Source: Rickettsiales bacterium (GTDB lineage: Bacteria; Pseudomonadota; Alphaproteobacteria; Rickettsiales; UBA1997). Taken from it: a stretch of DNA of 44,889 nt. The notes below the pieces were generated by a model, which worked only from the letters and a program-made list of their open reading frames with translations, was not told the origin of the DNA and ran no database searches. Each line of letters begins with the position of its first letter. The stretch's first letter is position 1. The translations under genes and the position numbers were made by a program. The stretch spans positions 1 through 44,889 of the forward strand of contig JAITOR010000009.1 of NCBI GenBank assembly GCA_031289855.1. The letters are read 5' to 3'. Below, piece after piece: positions 1 to 9,025 of the stretch.

Positions 1-207
1 TTTATTTATTGCCATAAAATTAAGATATTATTATAATATAATTATTATTAACCATATAATAAAAAAAAGCAAATAAATATTAAAAAAGGTGAAGAAAATA
101 TGTAAAATCAAAGTATGATGGGACATTTAGTTGTTTTTTAAATAAATAATAATTTTACTTTTTAAAAAATATTTGTAGTATAAGTATACAAATAATTGTT
201 TAATTTT

Positions 208-756
208 ATGGATACAATATATATCAAAACACAAGATTTAATGGAAAAGGCATTGGTCGCTTTTAAAAAAGACTTAAATAGTGTATCAACTGGTCGTGCA
301 ACACCGAATTTAATTGATGCGGTTAGAGTTGATAATTATGGAAATTTTGTGCCGATAAGCCAAGTGGCAAGTGTATCAATTCCTGACCCTGCAACAATAT
401 CAATACAGCCGTGGGATAAAAATTTAACAAAATTAATAGAAAAAGCAATAATTGAAGCAAATTTAGGGTTTAATCCTCAAAGTGATGGTTATAATATTAG
501 AATAAATGTGCCAAAACTATCGGAGGAAAGACGAAAAGAATTGGTGAAAATAATCAAAAAATATGCAGAAGATAAAAAAATTTCTGTTAGAAATGATAGG
601 AGAGATGCATTGGATGAGGTGAAAAAACAAAAAGAAACATTGTCTGAAGATGAAGTTAAAAGATTTAGTGATAAAATACAAAAATTAACAGATGACTATA
701 CAAGCAAAATTGATAACTTAGCGGGAGAAAAAGAAAAAGATATTATGCAAGTTTAA
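208..756 (+). CDS. frr: ribosome recycling factor
   Basis: Ribosome recycling factor, which with EF-G splits the post-termination ribosome in the cytoplasm. The 182 residues align along the whole family (usual length about 185): the N-terminal helix with STGRATPNLID, the central VRVDNYGNFVPISQVASVS and IQPWDK segments, the hinge, and the C-terminal LSEERRKELVKIIKKYAEDKK and IQKLTDDYTSKID helices. I chose ATG 208 because the protein then starts at the usual family position; an in-frame TTG at 196 would add four residues. It stands alone on the plus strand and ends two bases before the convergent gene. No pyrH or tsf, its frequent neighbours, is visible within the window. Confidence 0.96.
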   Translation: MDTIYIKTQDLMEKALVAFKKDLNSVSTGRATPNLIDAVRVDNYGNFVPISQVASVSIPDPATISIQPWDKNLTKLIEKAIIEANLGFNPQSDGYNIRINVPKLSEERRKELVKIIKKYAEDKKISVRNDRRDALDEVKKQKETLSEDEVKRFSDKIQKLTDDYTSKIDNLAGEKEKDIMQV

Positions 757-758
757 TG

Positions 759-1880
759 TTAAATTTGTAATTTTTCTCTAATTTTATCCTTGAACCATTT
801 TTTATAAATTTCGTCATATTTTCCATCTTTTTTAATGGCATCTAAACTGCTATTAATTTTAAGTAACAAATCTTTATTGATTTTATTTACCGCAAATCCA
901 TATTCTATTTTTTCCAGTTCTTTGTCAATAATTTTTAAACTTTTGGAATAATAGTTGTTTATGAGGAATTCACCTACAATTTTTTCATCAATAATTGCAT
1001 CGATTTTACCTTCGGCCAATTCTTTGTATTGTTCCTTTATTTTTGTATACTTAACAATGTTGATATTTTTCATTTTTGCTAAATATTCATCAGCATAACT
1101 TCCGGCAATTACACCAACTCTTCTATATGATAAATCATTTTCATCTTTTATTGTTATATTTCTTACACTAATAAATATAACAAGCGAAGTTTCTAAATAT
1201 GGGATGGAATAAGATATTATATTGCTTTTGCTTTTTGAAACAATTAATTTTCCAGATATAAACGGAACTTTATTTGCTATAAGATAAGGAAATGACATTT
1301 TTTGTTTTGTTTCCACAAAACCGACATCTTTATATTTTGCATTTGTTGCAATTGTTTTTATCAAATCTATTTCAAAACCAACAAGTTTTTCCTCTTTGCT
1401 TTTGTATGAAAATGGAAAGACATCATTATTCGCACCAGCCAATAGTATTCCATCCTCTTCTTTTTTTTCATCAAAAACAAGCGGTTCAAACTCTGGAAAT
1501 TCTTCGGGATCTATTTTTATTGATTCTTGTTGGGCTGTTGATGTGGTATCATCTAACAATGTTTGTGGTATTGCTGGTAATATTTCTGGCACACTTGGAA
1601 TTTCCGTCTCTAATGTTGGAGCATCAATGGACAATGTTTTTGTTTCCGTCGTCGTCGTAATAGGTAGCGTTTCAGATTGTTGTTCTGTTATTGTGGTTTC
1701 TGCTGGTTTTGTTTCCGTTGGTGGCACATTTTCTATTGTTGATGCTTCAGTTGTCACAATTTTTGTTGGTGTTTCTATTGTTAATGTCTTTTGTTCTGTA
1801 GTTGGCACTTCAGTTATTTTTTCTTGTGTTGCAAAAGACAAATTCATTAAAATTAAAAAATAAACAAAATACTTATTCAT
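759..1880 (-). CDS. family 3 solute-binding-like protein with Thr-rich linker
   Basis: Probable periplasmic or surface protein with a substrate-binding fold of the amino-acid family (SBP_bac_3). Residues 1-17 form a signal peptide ending SFA. Residues about 20-130 are a low-complexity stretch very rich in Thr, Glu, Pro and Ile. Residues about 145-370 are the binding domain, with FPFSYKSKEEKLVGFEIDLI near its start and the family-typical YDEIYKKWFKD at its end. The long linker is not normal for ABC-transporter binding proteins and suggests the domain is held away from the membrane or displayed. No permease or ATPase gene is adjacent. The ATG at 1880 fits a leaderless promoter (1887-1914). Ligand unknown. 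Confidence 0.8.
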   Translation of the reverse strand: MNKYFVYFLILMNLSFATQEKITEVPTTEQKTLTIETPTKIVTTEASTIENVPPTETKPAETTITEQQSETLPITTTTETKTLSIDAPTLETEIPSVPEILPAIPQTLLDDTTSTAQQESIKIDPEEFPEFEPLVFDEKKEEDGILLAGANNDVFPFSYKSKEEKLVGFEIDLIKTIATNAKYKDVGFVETKQKMSFPYLIANKVPFISGKLIVSKSKSNIISYSIPYLETSLVIFISVRNITIKDENDLSYRRVGVIAGSYADEYLAKMKNINIVKYTKIKEQYKELAEGKIDAIIDEKIVGEFLINNYYSKSLKIIDKELEKIEYGFAVNKINKDLLLKINSSLDAIKKDGKYDEIYKKWFKDKIREKLQI

Positions 1881-1886
1881 AATAAG

Positions 1887-1914
1887 AATATAGCGGATAA
1901 AAATTAAAAAACAA
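1887..1914 (-). promoter_or_regulatory. promoter of the 1880 gene (leaderless type)
   Basis: Reading the minus strand: TTGTTT, a 16-base spacer, TATATT, then six bases to the ATG at 1880. Transcription would begin at or just before the start codon. Confidence 0.6.
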
Positions 1915-1946
1915 CTTAATTATTAAAGGCATTTAATAGGAAAATT

Positions 1947-2588
1947 TTAAATGGTGAATTCTATAATTTTTTTCTTCAAAACTTTCTTCAATGTATCTTT
2001 TAAAACTTGAAATTCAACGTCATTTCCTATCCAAATATCATTTCTTGAAAAATTATATTTTTTCAATTCTTCATCATTAAAAACACTATTCCAAAATTTA
2101 AAAGCAATATTTTTTTTCAAATTTTTATCAAAATTTTGTTTTTTTTTGTAAAAGTTATTTTTTATTATGTCCATAGCATCCAAAAAATCTAAAATATAAG
2201 CATCAACCCTTTCATTCTTTGTTGTGATGTCCAAAGGAGTATCATTGCCCCATTGCAACCAAGGATACACATCTCTTGTGAAATGTTCAAACGGTTGTTC
2301 CTTATGTGAAAAATATTCATATCTGTTCTTATTTATCAAATCATTTTTTATGGTATAACCGGATTTATTTATAACAAATCCATTTTGCTGGCTTTCATCG
2401 TAAACAAAATTGTAATCGGTTTGTCCATTTAAATTGTGTTGATTTGTGGGATTTATATTTGATAATACGGCTACAAAAAATTTTTGTCTATTGTATTCTT
2501 TGTTTGTATTTGGAATAAAAAAATAAAAAATTACAATCACAGCAAAAAGAATGACAACGCCACCAAAAATATAAATTTTTTGTTTCAT
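1947..2588 (-). CDS. hypothetical membrane-anchored protein
   Basis: Unrecognised 213-residue protein. One hydrophobic segment (about residues 5-27, IFGGVVILFAVIVIFYFF) is followed by a polar, Asn/Lys-rich region, which suggests a single-pass inner-membrane protein or uncleaved signal with a periplasmic body. Visible features in the body are the aromatic run VYPWLQWGND and charged C-terminal helices. No catalytic motif is evident. Its ATG lies two bases after the stop of the next upstream gene (2591-2962), so the two are very probably one operon, in a minus-strand series of envelope genes. Function unknown. Confidence 0.65.
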   Translation of the reverse strand: MKQKIYIFGGVVILFAVIVIFYFFIPNTNKEYNRQKFFVAVLSNINPTNQHNLNGQTDYNFVYDESQQNGFVINKSGYTIKNDLINKNRYEYFSHKEQPFEHFTRDVYPWLQWGNDTPLDITTKNERVDAYILDFLDAMDIIKNNFYKKKQNFDKNLKKNIAFKFWNSVFNDEELKKYNFSRNDIWIGNDVEFQVLKDTLKKVLKKKIIEFTI

Positions 2589-2590
2589 GT

Positions 2591-2962
2591 TTATTGTTTG
2601 TTTTTTTTGTAAAAATTAGTTGCAGAATCCACTAAATCTAAAAAAATCAATGAAAGTGCAGATATTATTTTTGTTGATATTATAGCACAAATTCCATAAA
2701 AAAAATATGACAAATACTTTAACAACGAATACGAATAAGAGCAATATTTCACTGCGGCACATGAAGTAAAAGGATAAAAAAAGGTATTTTCAAATAAACC
2801 AAAAATAAAATATACCATAAGGCAAGCAATTTCTATTAACATTAAGGTTTTCCAAAAAATTTTAGACCATTTTAACAAAAAAACACTAGACTCATTGCTA
2901 TCTATAAATTTATTTATATTTTTTTTTATATTAGAAAATATATTTTTAATATTCATGTTCAA
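2591..2962 (-). CDS. hypothetical protein with two membrane segments
   Basis: Unrecognised 123-residue protein. Predicted hydrophobic segments lie at about residues 34-58 (LMLIEIACLMVYFIFGLF) and 80-108, with a short loop containing FYPFTSCAAVKYCSYS between them. The N-terminus is Asn/Lys/Ile-rich and the C-terminus is basic. It sits directly upstream of another unknown membrane-anchored protein (two-base gap) and downstream of the YihY-family gene, so an envelope role is plausible but not shown. Confidence 0.6.
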   Translation of the reverse strand: MNMNIKNIFSNIKKNINKFIDSNESSVFLLKWSKIFWKTLMLIEIACLMVYFIFGLFENTFFYPFTSCAAVKYCSYSYSLLKYLSYFFYGICAIISTKIISALSLIFLDLVDSATNFYKKNKQ

Positions 2963-3014
2963 CTTACCTCTTTAATAGTTAAGTATAGTATATTGTTTTT
3001 ATTTTACAAATTAA

Positions 3015-3884
3015 TTATTTAATAACTTTTTTCTTTTCTTTAAAAATACTTACTAAATTGTAATTAAACTCAGCACAAAATATAAAAATCATAGACATTA
3101 TATTAAAAAAGAATAATGTAATAATAATTCCAGCAAAACTTCCATACACAGCATTATTATTACCTATATGTTGCCAATAAAAAGACAATCCTTTCCCAGT
3201 CATCACCCAAGAAAAAATTGCCAACAAACTTCCATAAATCGTATCTTTTAGGCTCATTTTTTTTACTGACGGCATAACATAATATATAAATTCTATAAAA
3301 ATGAATAAAAACAAAAACAATAAAAGCGGTTTTAACAAAAAATATATTTCATCTATATGAAAATTTATTGGAATAATGTTGTCGATAAATACCATAATTG
3401 GAGGTAAAATTATGGTAGTAAAAATCATAGAAATAATAAAAAGCACCATAAATAAAAAGAGTAAAATGCTTTTAATTCTGCCTTTGATATATGATGTGGT
3501 TTTTCTAATTCTATAGGCTCTATTCAAAATTGCTGTTATTGATTGCACTAACGATGATGCTGACCATATTAAAGTTATTGATGCAATTGAGATTATGCTT
3601 CCAGTTTTTGCATTTATAACATTATCTATAACTGGAAAAATTGTTTTTGCAATTTCTTTTGGTAAATTTTCCTGCATGACTTGTAAAAGTTTTATACCTA
3701 TTTCCGTGCTACCGAAATAACTAACAAATAACATAAAAAAAATTAAAAATGGAAATATTGTAAATAATAGAGTAAATGACATGTATCCCGCATTTTCAAT
3801 TCCATTATGCAGATTGAAACTCCATATAGTTTTGTATACAGTTCTCCACAATTTAATTAAAATTTTTTTATATTTAAATTTCAT
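3015..3884 (-). CDS. YihY/BrkB family inner-membrane protein
   Basis: Member of the YihY/BrkB family of polytopic inner-membrane proteins (old name Rbn or virulence factor BrkB), whose molecular function is not settled. The 289 residues fit the family. The N-terminal signature AGYMSFTLLFTIFPFLIFF is clear, as are IWSASSLVQSITAILNRAYRIR and about six hydrophobic segments. The start codon overlaps the stop of the upstream lipoprotein gene in an ATGA (3881-3884), so translation is probably coupled and the two genes are co-expressed. Confidence 0.9.
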   Translation of the reverse strand: MKFKYKKILIKLWRTVYKTIWSFNLHNGIENAGYMSFTLLFTIFPFLIFFMLFVSYFGSTEIGIKLLQVMQENLPKEIAKTIFPVIDNVINAKTGSIISIASITLIWSASSLVQSITAILNRAYRIRKTTSYIKGRIKSILLFLFMVLFIISMIFTTIILPPIMVFIDNIIPINFHIDEIYFLLKPLLLFLFLFIFIEFIYYVMPSVKKMSLKDTIYGSLLAIFSWVMTGKGLSFYWQHIGNNNAVYGSFAGIIITLFFFNIMSMIFIFCAEFNYNLVSIFKEKKKVIK

Positions 3885-5227
3885 ATTTTTATATTTTTTA
3901 TTGTTCTAATTCTTGTTAAAAAATCTCCTCTGCTACTTCCATTTCCTAAATTTAAATCATTAATGGTAACTTTTGCGGCAAAATATTCATTTTCAGCATC
4001 CACATAACTCCAAATTGAATTTATAACATAAGGTTCTCCATTGACTTCTCCCACATATAACATTATATGTCCTGTCATATATAATAAAGTTGCGCCAGGA
4101 ATTGTTTTGTCAAATATAATGTTATCAATTTTTTCTTCTCTTGTGACATTAGCATTAATCAAGTTAATTCCAACCTCTGATTGTTTATATGAATTTCTTG
4201 GTAAAAATATACCAAATGCTCTGTAAATTTGCATAATAAATCCAGAACAATCTTGTTCGTCAAAATTTCCACCCCATCCATAGGGAGAATTTATAAAATT
4301 AAAAGCCATTTGTAAAGAATTTTTTGATGTATAGGGCATATAACCTATATTTAAATCAGTATTTTTAACATACATTTCCTTAAAGTGTAGTAACCCATTA
4401 TAATTTCTGATAGGCATTAGAATTGAAGTCCATGTTTTATTGCTTTTTTTACCAAGGGCAAAGCGATTTCCAGTTTCAACAAGTGCATAATAAGAAAAAT
4501 CATTCATTTTTTCATAAACTGAGGTCTTATGCTTAATTATCATGGCAAATTTATTAGATTTTTCTTGTTCTTTTTCCAACGCTCTAAATGTTTTACGACT
4601 TGTGATTGCGATATCTTCAACTTTTACCCACCCAGTCGTATAAAAAGTTTTTATAAAATACCATCTTTCATCAGTGCTTCGCCATAATATAATTGCGAGT
4701 TCATTTACATTTAATGATGTTAGAATGTTTCTATCAAAATATTTATTACTACCATTTCTAACGAAGACTCTATCACTGGGAACATATTTTTGCATAGTTC
4801 GTTTTGTTATTACACCAAATGCCTTGTATTGATTTATGTCAACTTCATCTAACCCAATTTTATAATCAATTTCATTTTTTTCCTCATCTGTAATTATATT
4901 GCCATCTTCATCATATAATTCCTTTGCATTGATAAATTTTCTCATTTCCAATATTGAATCTTTTATGTTATCATTATCATGAATATATGGATATTCTGCA
5001 AGTTTTTGTCTGCCGAATTTTACATCCAAAGCATAATTCATTTTTTTTATTTGTTTTGCATTCATTATAATTTTATCAGGTGTTTTTAATCTTTTTAACC
5101 AAAATGGAGATGTTGTCATTTCGGTAGATACATTGGGGGATAATAAGGATAAACGATTTTTTTTGTTTACAACAGATTGCGAACATCCAATTAAAATAGA
5201 TAAAATTAAAATTAAAACTTTTTTCAT
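3881..5227 (-). CDS. NlpC/P60 peptidoglycan hydrolase lipoprotein with SH3 domains
   Basis: Probable lipoprotein cell-wall endopeptidase of the NlpC/P60 (C40) class, cutting within peptide stems of peptidoglycan. The N-terminus has a lipobox (LSILIGCS), so Cys15 would be lipidated. Then follow an N-terminal stabilising region, SH3-like domains (about residues 140-290, including VFVRNGSNKYF and a GWVKVEDIAI end) and the catalytic domain from about residue 305. Catalytic Cys327 lies in QDCSGF and His387 in TGHIMLYVG. This order resembles the cell-wall hydrolases with N_NLPC_P60, SH3_6 and SH3_7 domains. It overlaps the downstream YihY gene by four bases. The 75 bases separating it from the GT8 gene may hold its own promoter. 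Confidence 0.9.
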   Translation of the reverse strand: MKKVLILILSILIGCSQSVVNKKNRLSLLSPNVSTEMTTSPFWLKRLKTPDKIIMNAKQIKKMNYALDVKFGRQKLAEYPYIHDNDNIKDSILEMRKFINAKELYDEDGNIITDEEKNEIDYKIGLDEVDINQYKAFGVITKRTMQKYVPSDRVFVRNGSNKYFDRNILTSLNVNELAIILWRSTDERWYFIKTFYTTGWVKVEDIAITSRKTFRALEKEQEKSNKFAMIIKHKTSVYEKMNDFSYYALVETGNRFALGKKSNKTWTSILMPIRNYNGLLHFKEMYVKNTDLNIGYMPYTSKNSLQMAFNFINSPYGWGGNFDEQDCSGFIMQIYRAFGIFLPRNSYKQSEVGINLINANVTREEKIDNIIFDKTIPGATLLYMTGHIMLYVGEVNGEPYVINSIWSYVDAENEYFAAKVTINDLNLGNGSSRGDFLTRIRTIKNIKI

Positions 5228-5302
5228 AATATTATTATTGAGTTTAATATAAAAAAATATTAAATCAATTTTATTTATAAATTGTTTATTAATTCATTGA
5301 TG

Positions 5303-6340
5303 TTATTTTTTTAACATTTTTTTTATAATCGCTAATATTAAAACACTCCACACACACAACATAAACATCACATCTGTTGTTATTTTTGTTGCATTTTTTG
5401 TTGCATTTTCCTTATTCTCCATCTGAAGAAGCGTTTTTAAAAGTAATAATTGATAACTTTTGTTACATTCCATTAACATTCTTTCGTAAAATTCAGTTTT
5501 TTTCGCATAATACCAAAATTCATCGGATCCAAAATTTTTTCCAAAAAGAAGAGTGTTTTTATATATAGAATAACCAGAAGGTTTATTTACGAAATGCACT
5601 ATTATTGGATTTTTATATTCATTTTCAATATAATTTTTTGTAAAATTTGGATGCACTTCTGATATTTTTGTTTTATCAACAAGATCCAACATATCATATC
5701 TTAAAGGTAATAATTTAAATTTATTTGTCGAAAAAACGATATTCAAAGCATCTTGGTCTGGATACTTTAACTTTTTACCATATTTTTTTCCAGTCATTAT
5801 AAGTTTGTTTGTTATATCATCTTCAATCCACTTTTTGGTATTTATAAGTAATACACCACTATTGAAATAATAATCTGTTTTTGACAATTGTAAAAATTTT
5901 TCATTTTCTTCCATTTCTTCTAAAGGAAATCCAATATCAAGTATTCCTCCTACAGCATAATTTTCCAAATTTTCATTATATAATTTATTTATATCATCCA
6001 CAACTAACGTGTCATTATCTAAATATATCAATTTATCAATATTTGTTTTTTCTTTGAAAGGGAATAAAAATCTTGTCCATGCATCCAAATATCCTCTCCA
6101 TGTATTGCAACCTTCAAATGTCTTTTCCAGGTGTTCTTGTGGAATATTTATAAATTCGACTTTAAATTGTCCTTTAAATTTTTCCAACGATTTTAACACT
6201 AAATTTTTATCAAAATCATTTACGCCGGTTTCGAGTATATAAAAATTAACAAAAGATTTTGTGTGACTAAGCACACTATACATCGAAACCGTCGTTTCCG
6301 CTATTAATTTTTCAATAGTTGCATAATAAATATTTATCAT
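5303..6340 (-). CDS. family 8 glycosyltransferase, C-terminal membrane anchor
   Basis: Glycosyltransferase of family GT8 (LPS galactosyl/glucosyltransferase or glycogenin type), expected to use a nucleotide sugar and divalent metal. The N-terminal INIYYATIEKLIAETTVSMYS fits the family start, and the DxD metal motif is YLDND at residues 106-110. DYYFNSGVLLINTKKW and KYPDQDALNIVF are further GT8 hallmarks. A hydrophobic helix followed by Lys residues (about 322-345) would anchor the C-terminus in the membrane, which is unusual for bacterial GT8 enzymes. The start overlaps the upstream PEBP stop as ATGA. Probably acts in LPS or surface-glycan assembly. Confidence 0.88.
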   Translation of the reverse strand: MINIYYATIEKLIAETTVSMYSVLSHTKSFVNFYILETGVNDFDKNLVLKSLEKFKGQFKVEFINIPQEHLEKTFEGCNTWRGYLDAWTRFLFPFKEKTNIDKLIYLDNDTLVVDDINKLYNENLENYAVGGILDIGFPLEEMEENEKFLQLSKTDYYFNSGVLLINTKKWIEDDITNKLIMTGKKYGKKLKYPDQDALNIVFSTNKFKLLPLRYDMLDLVDKTKISEVHPNFTKNYIENEYKNPIIVHFVNKPSGYSIYKNTLLFGKNFGSDEFWYYAKKTEFYERMLMECNKSYQLLLLKTLLQMENKENATKNATKITTDVMFMLCVWSVLILAIIKKMLKK

Positions 6341-7173
6341 TTTTTCCTCCTATCTTTACCATCATAAATTGCTGATATTCTTGCTTTGCCGATATTTTTT
6401 TTATTTGCAAAATATATAAGCATTTCCGGACTTTGTATATTTTTGTCTAATTTTTCTTTAAAGGCGTAAATTGTTATTTCATATTCATGTTTTTTACCAT
6501 CGGTTATACAGGGGCCGCCGTAATTTTTTTCACCATAAATATTAGGTAAAACTACGGTTCCAAAAGGTAGACCATTGCCTATAATGTTTTTGTTCATTCC
6601 GGTTGGTATTGTATTTTCCTTTATTTGTGACATGTTATACAACACCCAATGATACCAACCATTGGTTTTGTCTTTCATTATAATTGCAAAATATTCAGTT
6701 TTTTTTGGTTGATTCCACCATGTTAAATTTGGTGAAATATTTTCACCTTCACAATCAAATCCATCATAAAATTGTGAATTTAAAATGATTTTTCTCTCTT
6801 TGTAAAATTCTTTGCTATATAATGTAAATTTTGTGCCAGAGTTTCTAATTCTTTTAATGAATGCCTTATCTTCTTCCGAATGAACTTTAACGGGACCTTC
6901 AATTTCTGTGGAGATTTCTTCTTTTGTGGAATCAGTTTTATTGCTTTTAATTAATGATAATTTATTTATTAAAGAGTTTTCTTCCTCTTGTTTCTTTTTC
7001 TTTTCTAATCTTTTCTCTTTTTTTGTGCTTTTCTTCTTCTTTTTTGGCGTTTTTTTTATTGCTGCATCCGTTGGTTTTAACATGGAATTTGCATCTAATG
7101 GAACGGATACGTCCTCAGCAAATGCCGACGTAATTGCAAATAAAAATAAAAATAAAAATTTCATATACCTCAT
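6337..7173 (-). CDS. secreted PEBP-family protein (YbhB/YbcL type)
   Basis: Member of the phosphatidylethanolamine-binding protein family (bacterial YbhB/YbcL, Raf-kinase-inhibitor-like). Residues 1-19 are a signal peptide ending SAFA. Residues about 35-70 are a strongly basic, Lys-rich linker and probable coil. The PEBP fold occupies about residues 120-275, with ENISPNLTWW, WYHWVLYNM, a GLPFG loop, YGGPCITDGKKHEYEITIYA and the C-terminal SAIYDG. Bacterial homologues have no firmly established reaction. The basic extension before the domain is unusual and could contact anionic envelope polymers. The ATG directly follows the stop of a 32-codon reading frame and overlaps nothing else upstream. 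Confidence 0.88.
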   Translation of the reverse strand: MRYMKFLFLFLFAITSAFAEDVSVPLDANSMLKPTDAAIKKTPKKKKKSTKKEKRLEKKKKQEEENSLINKLSLIKSNKTDSTKEEISTEIEGPVKVHSEEDKAFIKRIRNSGTKFTLYSKEFYKERKIILNSQFYDGFDCEGENISPNLTWWNQPKKTEYFAIIMKDKTNGWYHWVLYNMSQIKENTIPTGMNKNIIGNGLPFGTVVLPNIYGEKNYGGPCITDGKKHEYEITIYAFKEKLDKNIQSPEMLIYFANKKNIGKARISAIYDGKDRRKK

Positions 7174-7272
7174 TTATTTTGTAAATTTGTCATAAAGCAT
7201 GAGCAGAATTAGATATATTATCATAGCCCAAATAATATGAGACATTTTTATACTTGTTCCAAGAAAACCCAT
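7174..7272 (-). CDS. 32-residue membrane micropeptide
   Basis: Short reading frame starting MGFLGTSIKMSHIIWAMIIY and continuing hydrophobic to about residue 27, then DKFTK. It would form one membrane helix with a positive C-terminus. It lies in the only gap between two minus-strand genes, starts four bases after the stop of the 7277 gene, and its TAA is directly followed by the ATG of the PEBP gene. This tight packing is the main reason to call it a gene. No family recognised; a chance open frame cannot be excluded. Confidence 0.45.
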   Translation of the reverse strand: MGFLGTSIKMSHIIWAMIIYLILLMLYDKFTK

Positions 7273-7276
7273 AAAA

Positions 7277-7756
7277 TTACCAAAAATAATTAAATAAAAT
7301 ACTGATTAATATAAGGGAAACTACAGGTAAAACAACCTTTTCAAATGGAAAATGTGGTTTTCCATTTTTTTCTTTTATGTGAGAATAAAGTTTTAACGTT
7401 CCAATTAAGATTCCTGTTCCAATGGCTATTGCACCAAGAAATTCATATCTTGGTTTATCTTTTAAATATAACGGAAAAATTGAACCACCATACCAAATTA
7501 GATAAGTAAGCACTTTTACCCATTGTTTTTTAATATTTTTTTTCTCTAACCAAGAAATTGTCCATCTTGACAAAACAAAAAGGAAGGCACCAATCCATAC
7601 ACCCAATGCTGTTTCACTGACACCTAAATTTCTAGCAATACCCAATCCGCTTGCTATGGCAATAGCACATACAGCACATGGAAGTGGAGCAGCTGAAACA
7701 CTTGAAATAAAAAATAGCATAAATAATAAATAATTTTGTTTTTTTAAATTAAACAA
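7277..7756 (-). CDS. small membrane protein with CAVC motif
   Basis: Hypothetical integral membrane protein of up to 159 residues. A signal-like segment (ISSVSA) is followed by PCAVCAIAIASGLGIARNLG, then three further hydrophobic segments (about 48-65, 84-98 and 108-125) and a C-terminal one. The C-x-x-C next to a Gly-rich helix and the WIGAFLF segment resemble a family of uncharacterised bacterial and archaeal membrane proteins; I do not know a function. Two starts are possible: TTG 7756, which gives a Lys-containing n-region to the signal, or ATG 7720. No Shine-Dalgarno sequence decides between them. It heads the minus-strand series and is divergent from the M48 protease. Confidence 0.65.
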   Translation of the reverse strand: MFNLKKQNYLLFMLFFISSVSAAPLPCAVCAIAIASGLGIARNLGVSETALGVWIGAFLFVLSRWTISWLEKKNIKKQWVKVLTYLIWYGGSIFPLYLKDKPRYEFLGAIAIGTGILIGTLKLYSHIKEKNGKPHFPFEKVVLPVVSLILISILFNYFW

Positions 7757-7786
7757 TTATTTTATAATAAATCAAATAAATATTTT

Positions 7787-8926
7787 ATGTATAAATTATT
7801 GAGTTTTATTTCCATATATATATTGAGTATTATTAATTTTGCGATACTCTTATTACCTTTGATTATAATTTTTGTGCCCATTATGTTTGCGGGAATTCCT
7901 TTGGAAAAAAAAAGTATAATTTCAATAGTCCTTCTGATATTTTTGTTCATCAATCTAATGGTTGTATTGGCTTTAATTTTTGATTTAATGTGCGGTTTTA
8001 CCACAAAGGCATACATAAAAAATACAATTCACTATTTAAAAATAAAAAATTATGAATTGCTTACAAAGGACTTTGAAGAATTAAAATTGCAGTTTAAGAT
8101 GCCAAAAGTTGAGTTGAGGGTTTCTAATTCAGAAGAGATAAATGCTTTTGCTGTTGGGAGTTTTCACAAAAAATACATTGTAATTACAAAAGGGCTTGTG
8201 TCCACTTATTTGATGGCAAACAAAGGTAAATTACCAGTTTTTTTATTGAATATGAGATGTATAATGGGACATGAAATGTCGCATTTAATTAACAAGGATT
8301 ATATGCCAGCAATTTTATTGCAATTAAATCAATCTGCCACTCTTTTTGTGTCAAATTTATTGGTAAGTATTTTGAATATGTTCCTGGGGCTTGTGCAGTA
8401 TATTCCGTTTATTGGAAAAACTTTGGCCTATTTAATTGTTTATTTTTATAAAGGAATTAAAATGATTATAAATGCTTTTCATAAATATGTTATTTTTGCT
8501 TTTTATAAGTTTTTACAATTAAAAATAAGCAGAACAAATGAATACAGATGTGACATGCAATCATCGATTGCTTGTGGAGGAAGGGCAATGGCTGCAACAC
8601 TTGCGGAATTGGGAGATAGTGGTTATACAACGATATTTTCAACGCATCCAAGCACAAAAAGTAGGATAAAACATGTGATGGATGTGCAGAGAAATGGAAA
8701 TTTAATTTCTCCTGCTGGAAAGAATTTTTTAATCAATACAATCGTAATTTTATTTGTTTTATTTGTTCCGCTTATACTGTGGTATTTTGTGGATATGAAT
8801 GGTTTAATGCGAAATTACCAAACAATACTTATGAATCTTGGAAATAGATATAGAAATACCAAAGATTCGTTGATGAGATTTTTGGAAAAGGTAAAAGCAG
8901 CAATTATTAGTGTAAAAGAACAATAA
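7787..8926 (+). CDS. M48 family (HtpX-like) membrane metalloprotease
   Basis: Zinc metalloprotease of family M48 (HtpX/Ste24 type), expected to degrade or process membrane proteins. The zinc motif HEMSH is at His162-His166 in CIMGHEMSHLINKDYMP. A second zinc-ligand segment, RTNEYRCDMQSS, follows near residue 250, and STHPSTKSRI near residue 285 is typical of the family. Hydrophobic segments lie at about 5-35, 42-65, 185-215 and 305-330. At 379 residues it is longer than E. coli HtpX (about 290), mainly through its membrane inserts. It stands alone, divergent from the 7277 gene. I see no clear terminator after it. Confidence 0.9.
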   Translation: MYKLLSFISIYILSIINFAILLLPLIIIFVPIMFAGIPLEKKSIISIVLLIFLFINLMVVLALIFDLMCGFTTKAYIKNTIHYLKIKNYELLTKDFEELKLQFKMPKVELRVSNSEEINAFAVGSFHKKYIVITKGLVSTYLMANKGKLPVFLLNMRCIMGHEMSHLINKDYMPAILLQLNQSATLFVSNLLVSILNMFLGLVQYIPFIGKTLAYLIVYFYKGIKMIINAFHKYVIFAFYKFLQLKISRTNEYRCDMQSSIACGGRAMAATLAELGDSGYTTIFSTHPSTKSRIKHVMDVQRNGNLISPAGKNFLINTIVILFVLFVPLILWYFVDMNGLMRNYQTILMNLGNRYRNTKDSLMRFLEKVKAAIISVKEQ

Positions 8927-9025
8927 TTTATCATGAGAATATTAGTTGGGAGTGGGAAAAAATGGTTTTTACATTTATGCATCTTTAATAAGATAAAACA
9001 TTTTAAAAAGAAGTATAAAATTTAT

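Noticed and set aside
84..105. AAGGTGA followed by ATG directly joined to TAA, a start-stop element upstream of frr
   Set aside because: Only six coding bases, with no link to frr in distance or structure; AT-rich sequence makes ATGTAA frequent.
1292..1863. Plus-strand frames opposite the Thr-rich linker (Val/Ser-rich product)
   Set aside because: Shadow of the repetitive ACA/GAA codons of the minus-strand gene.
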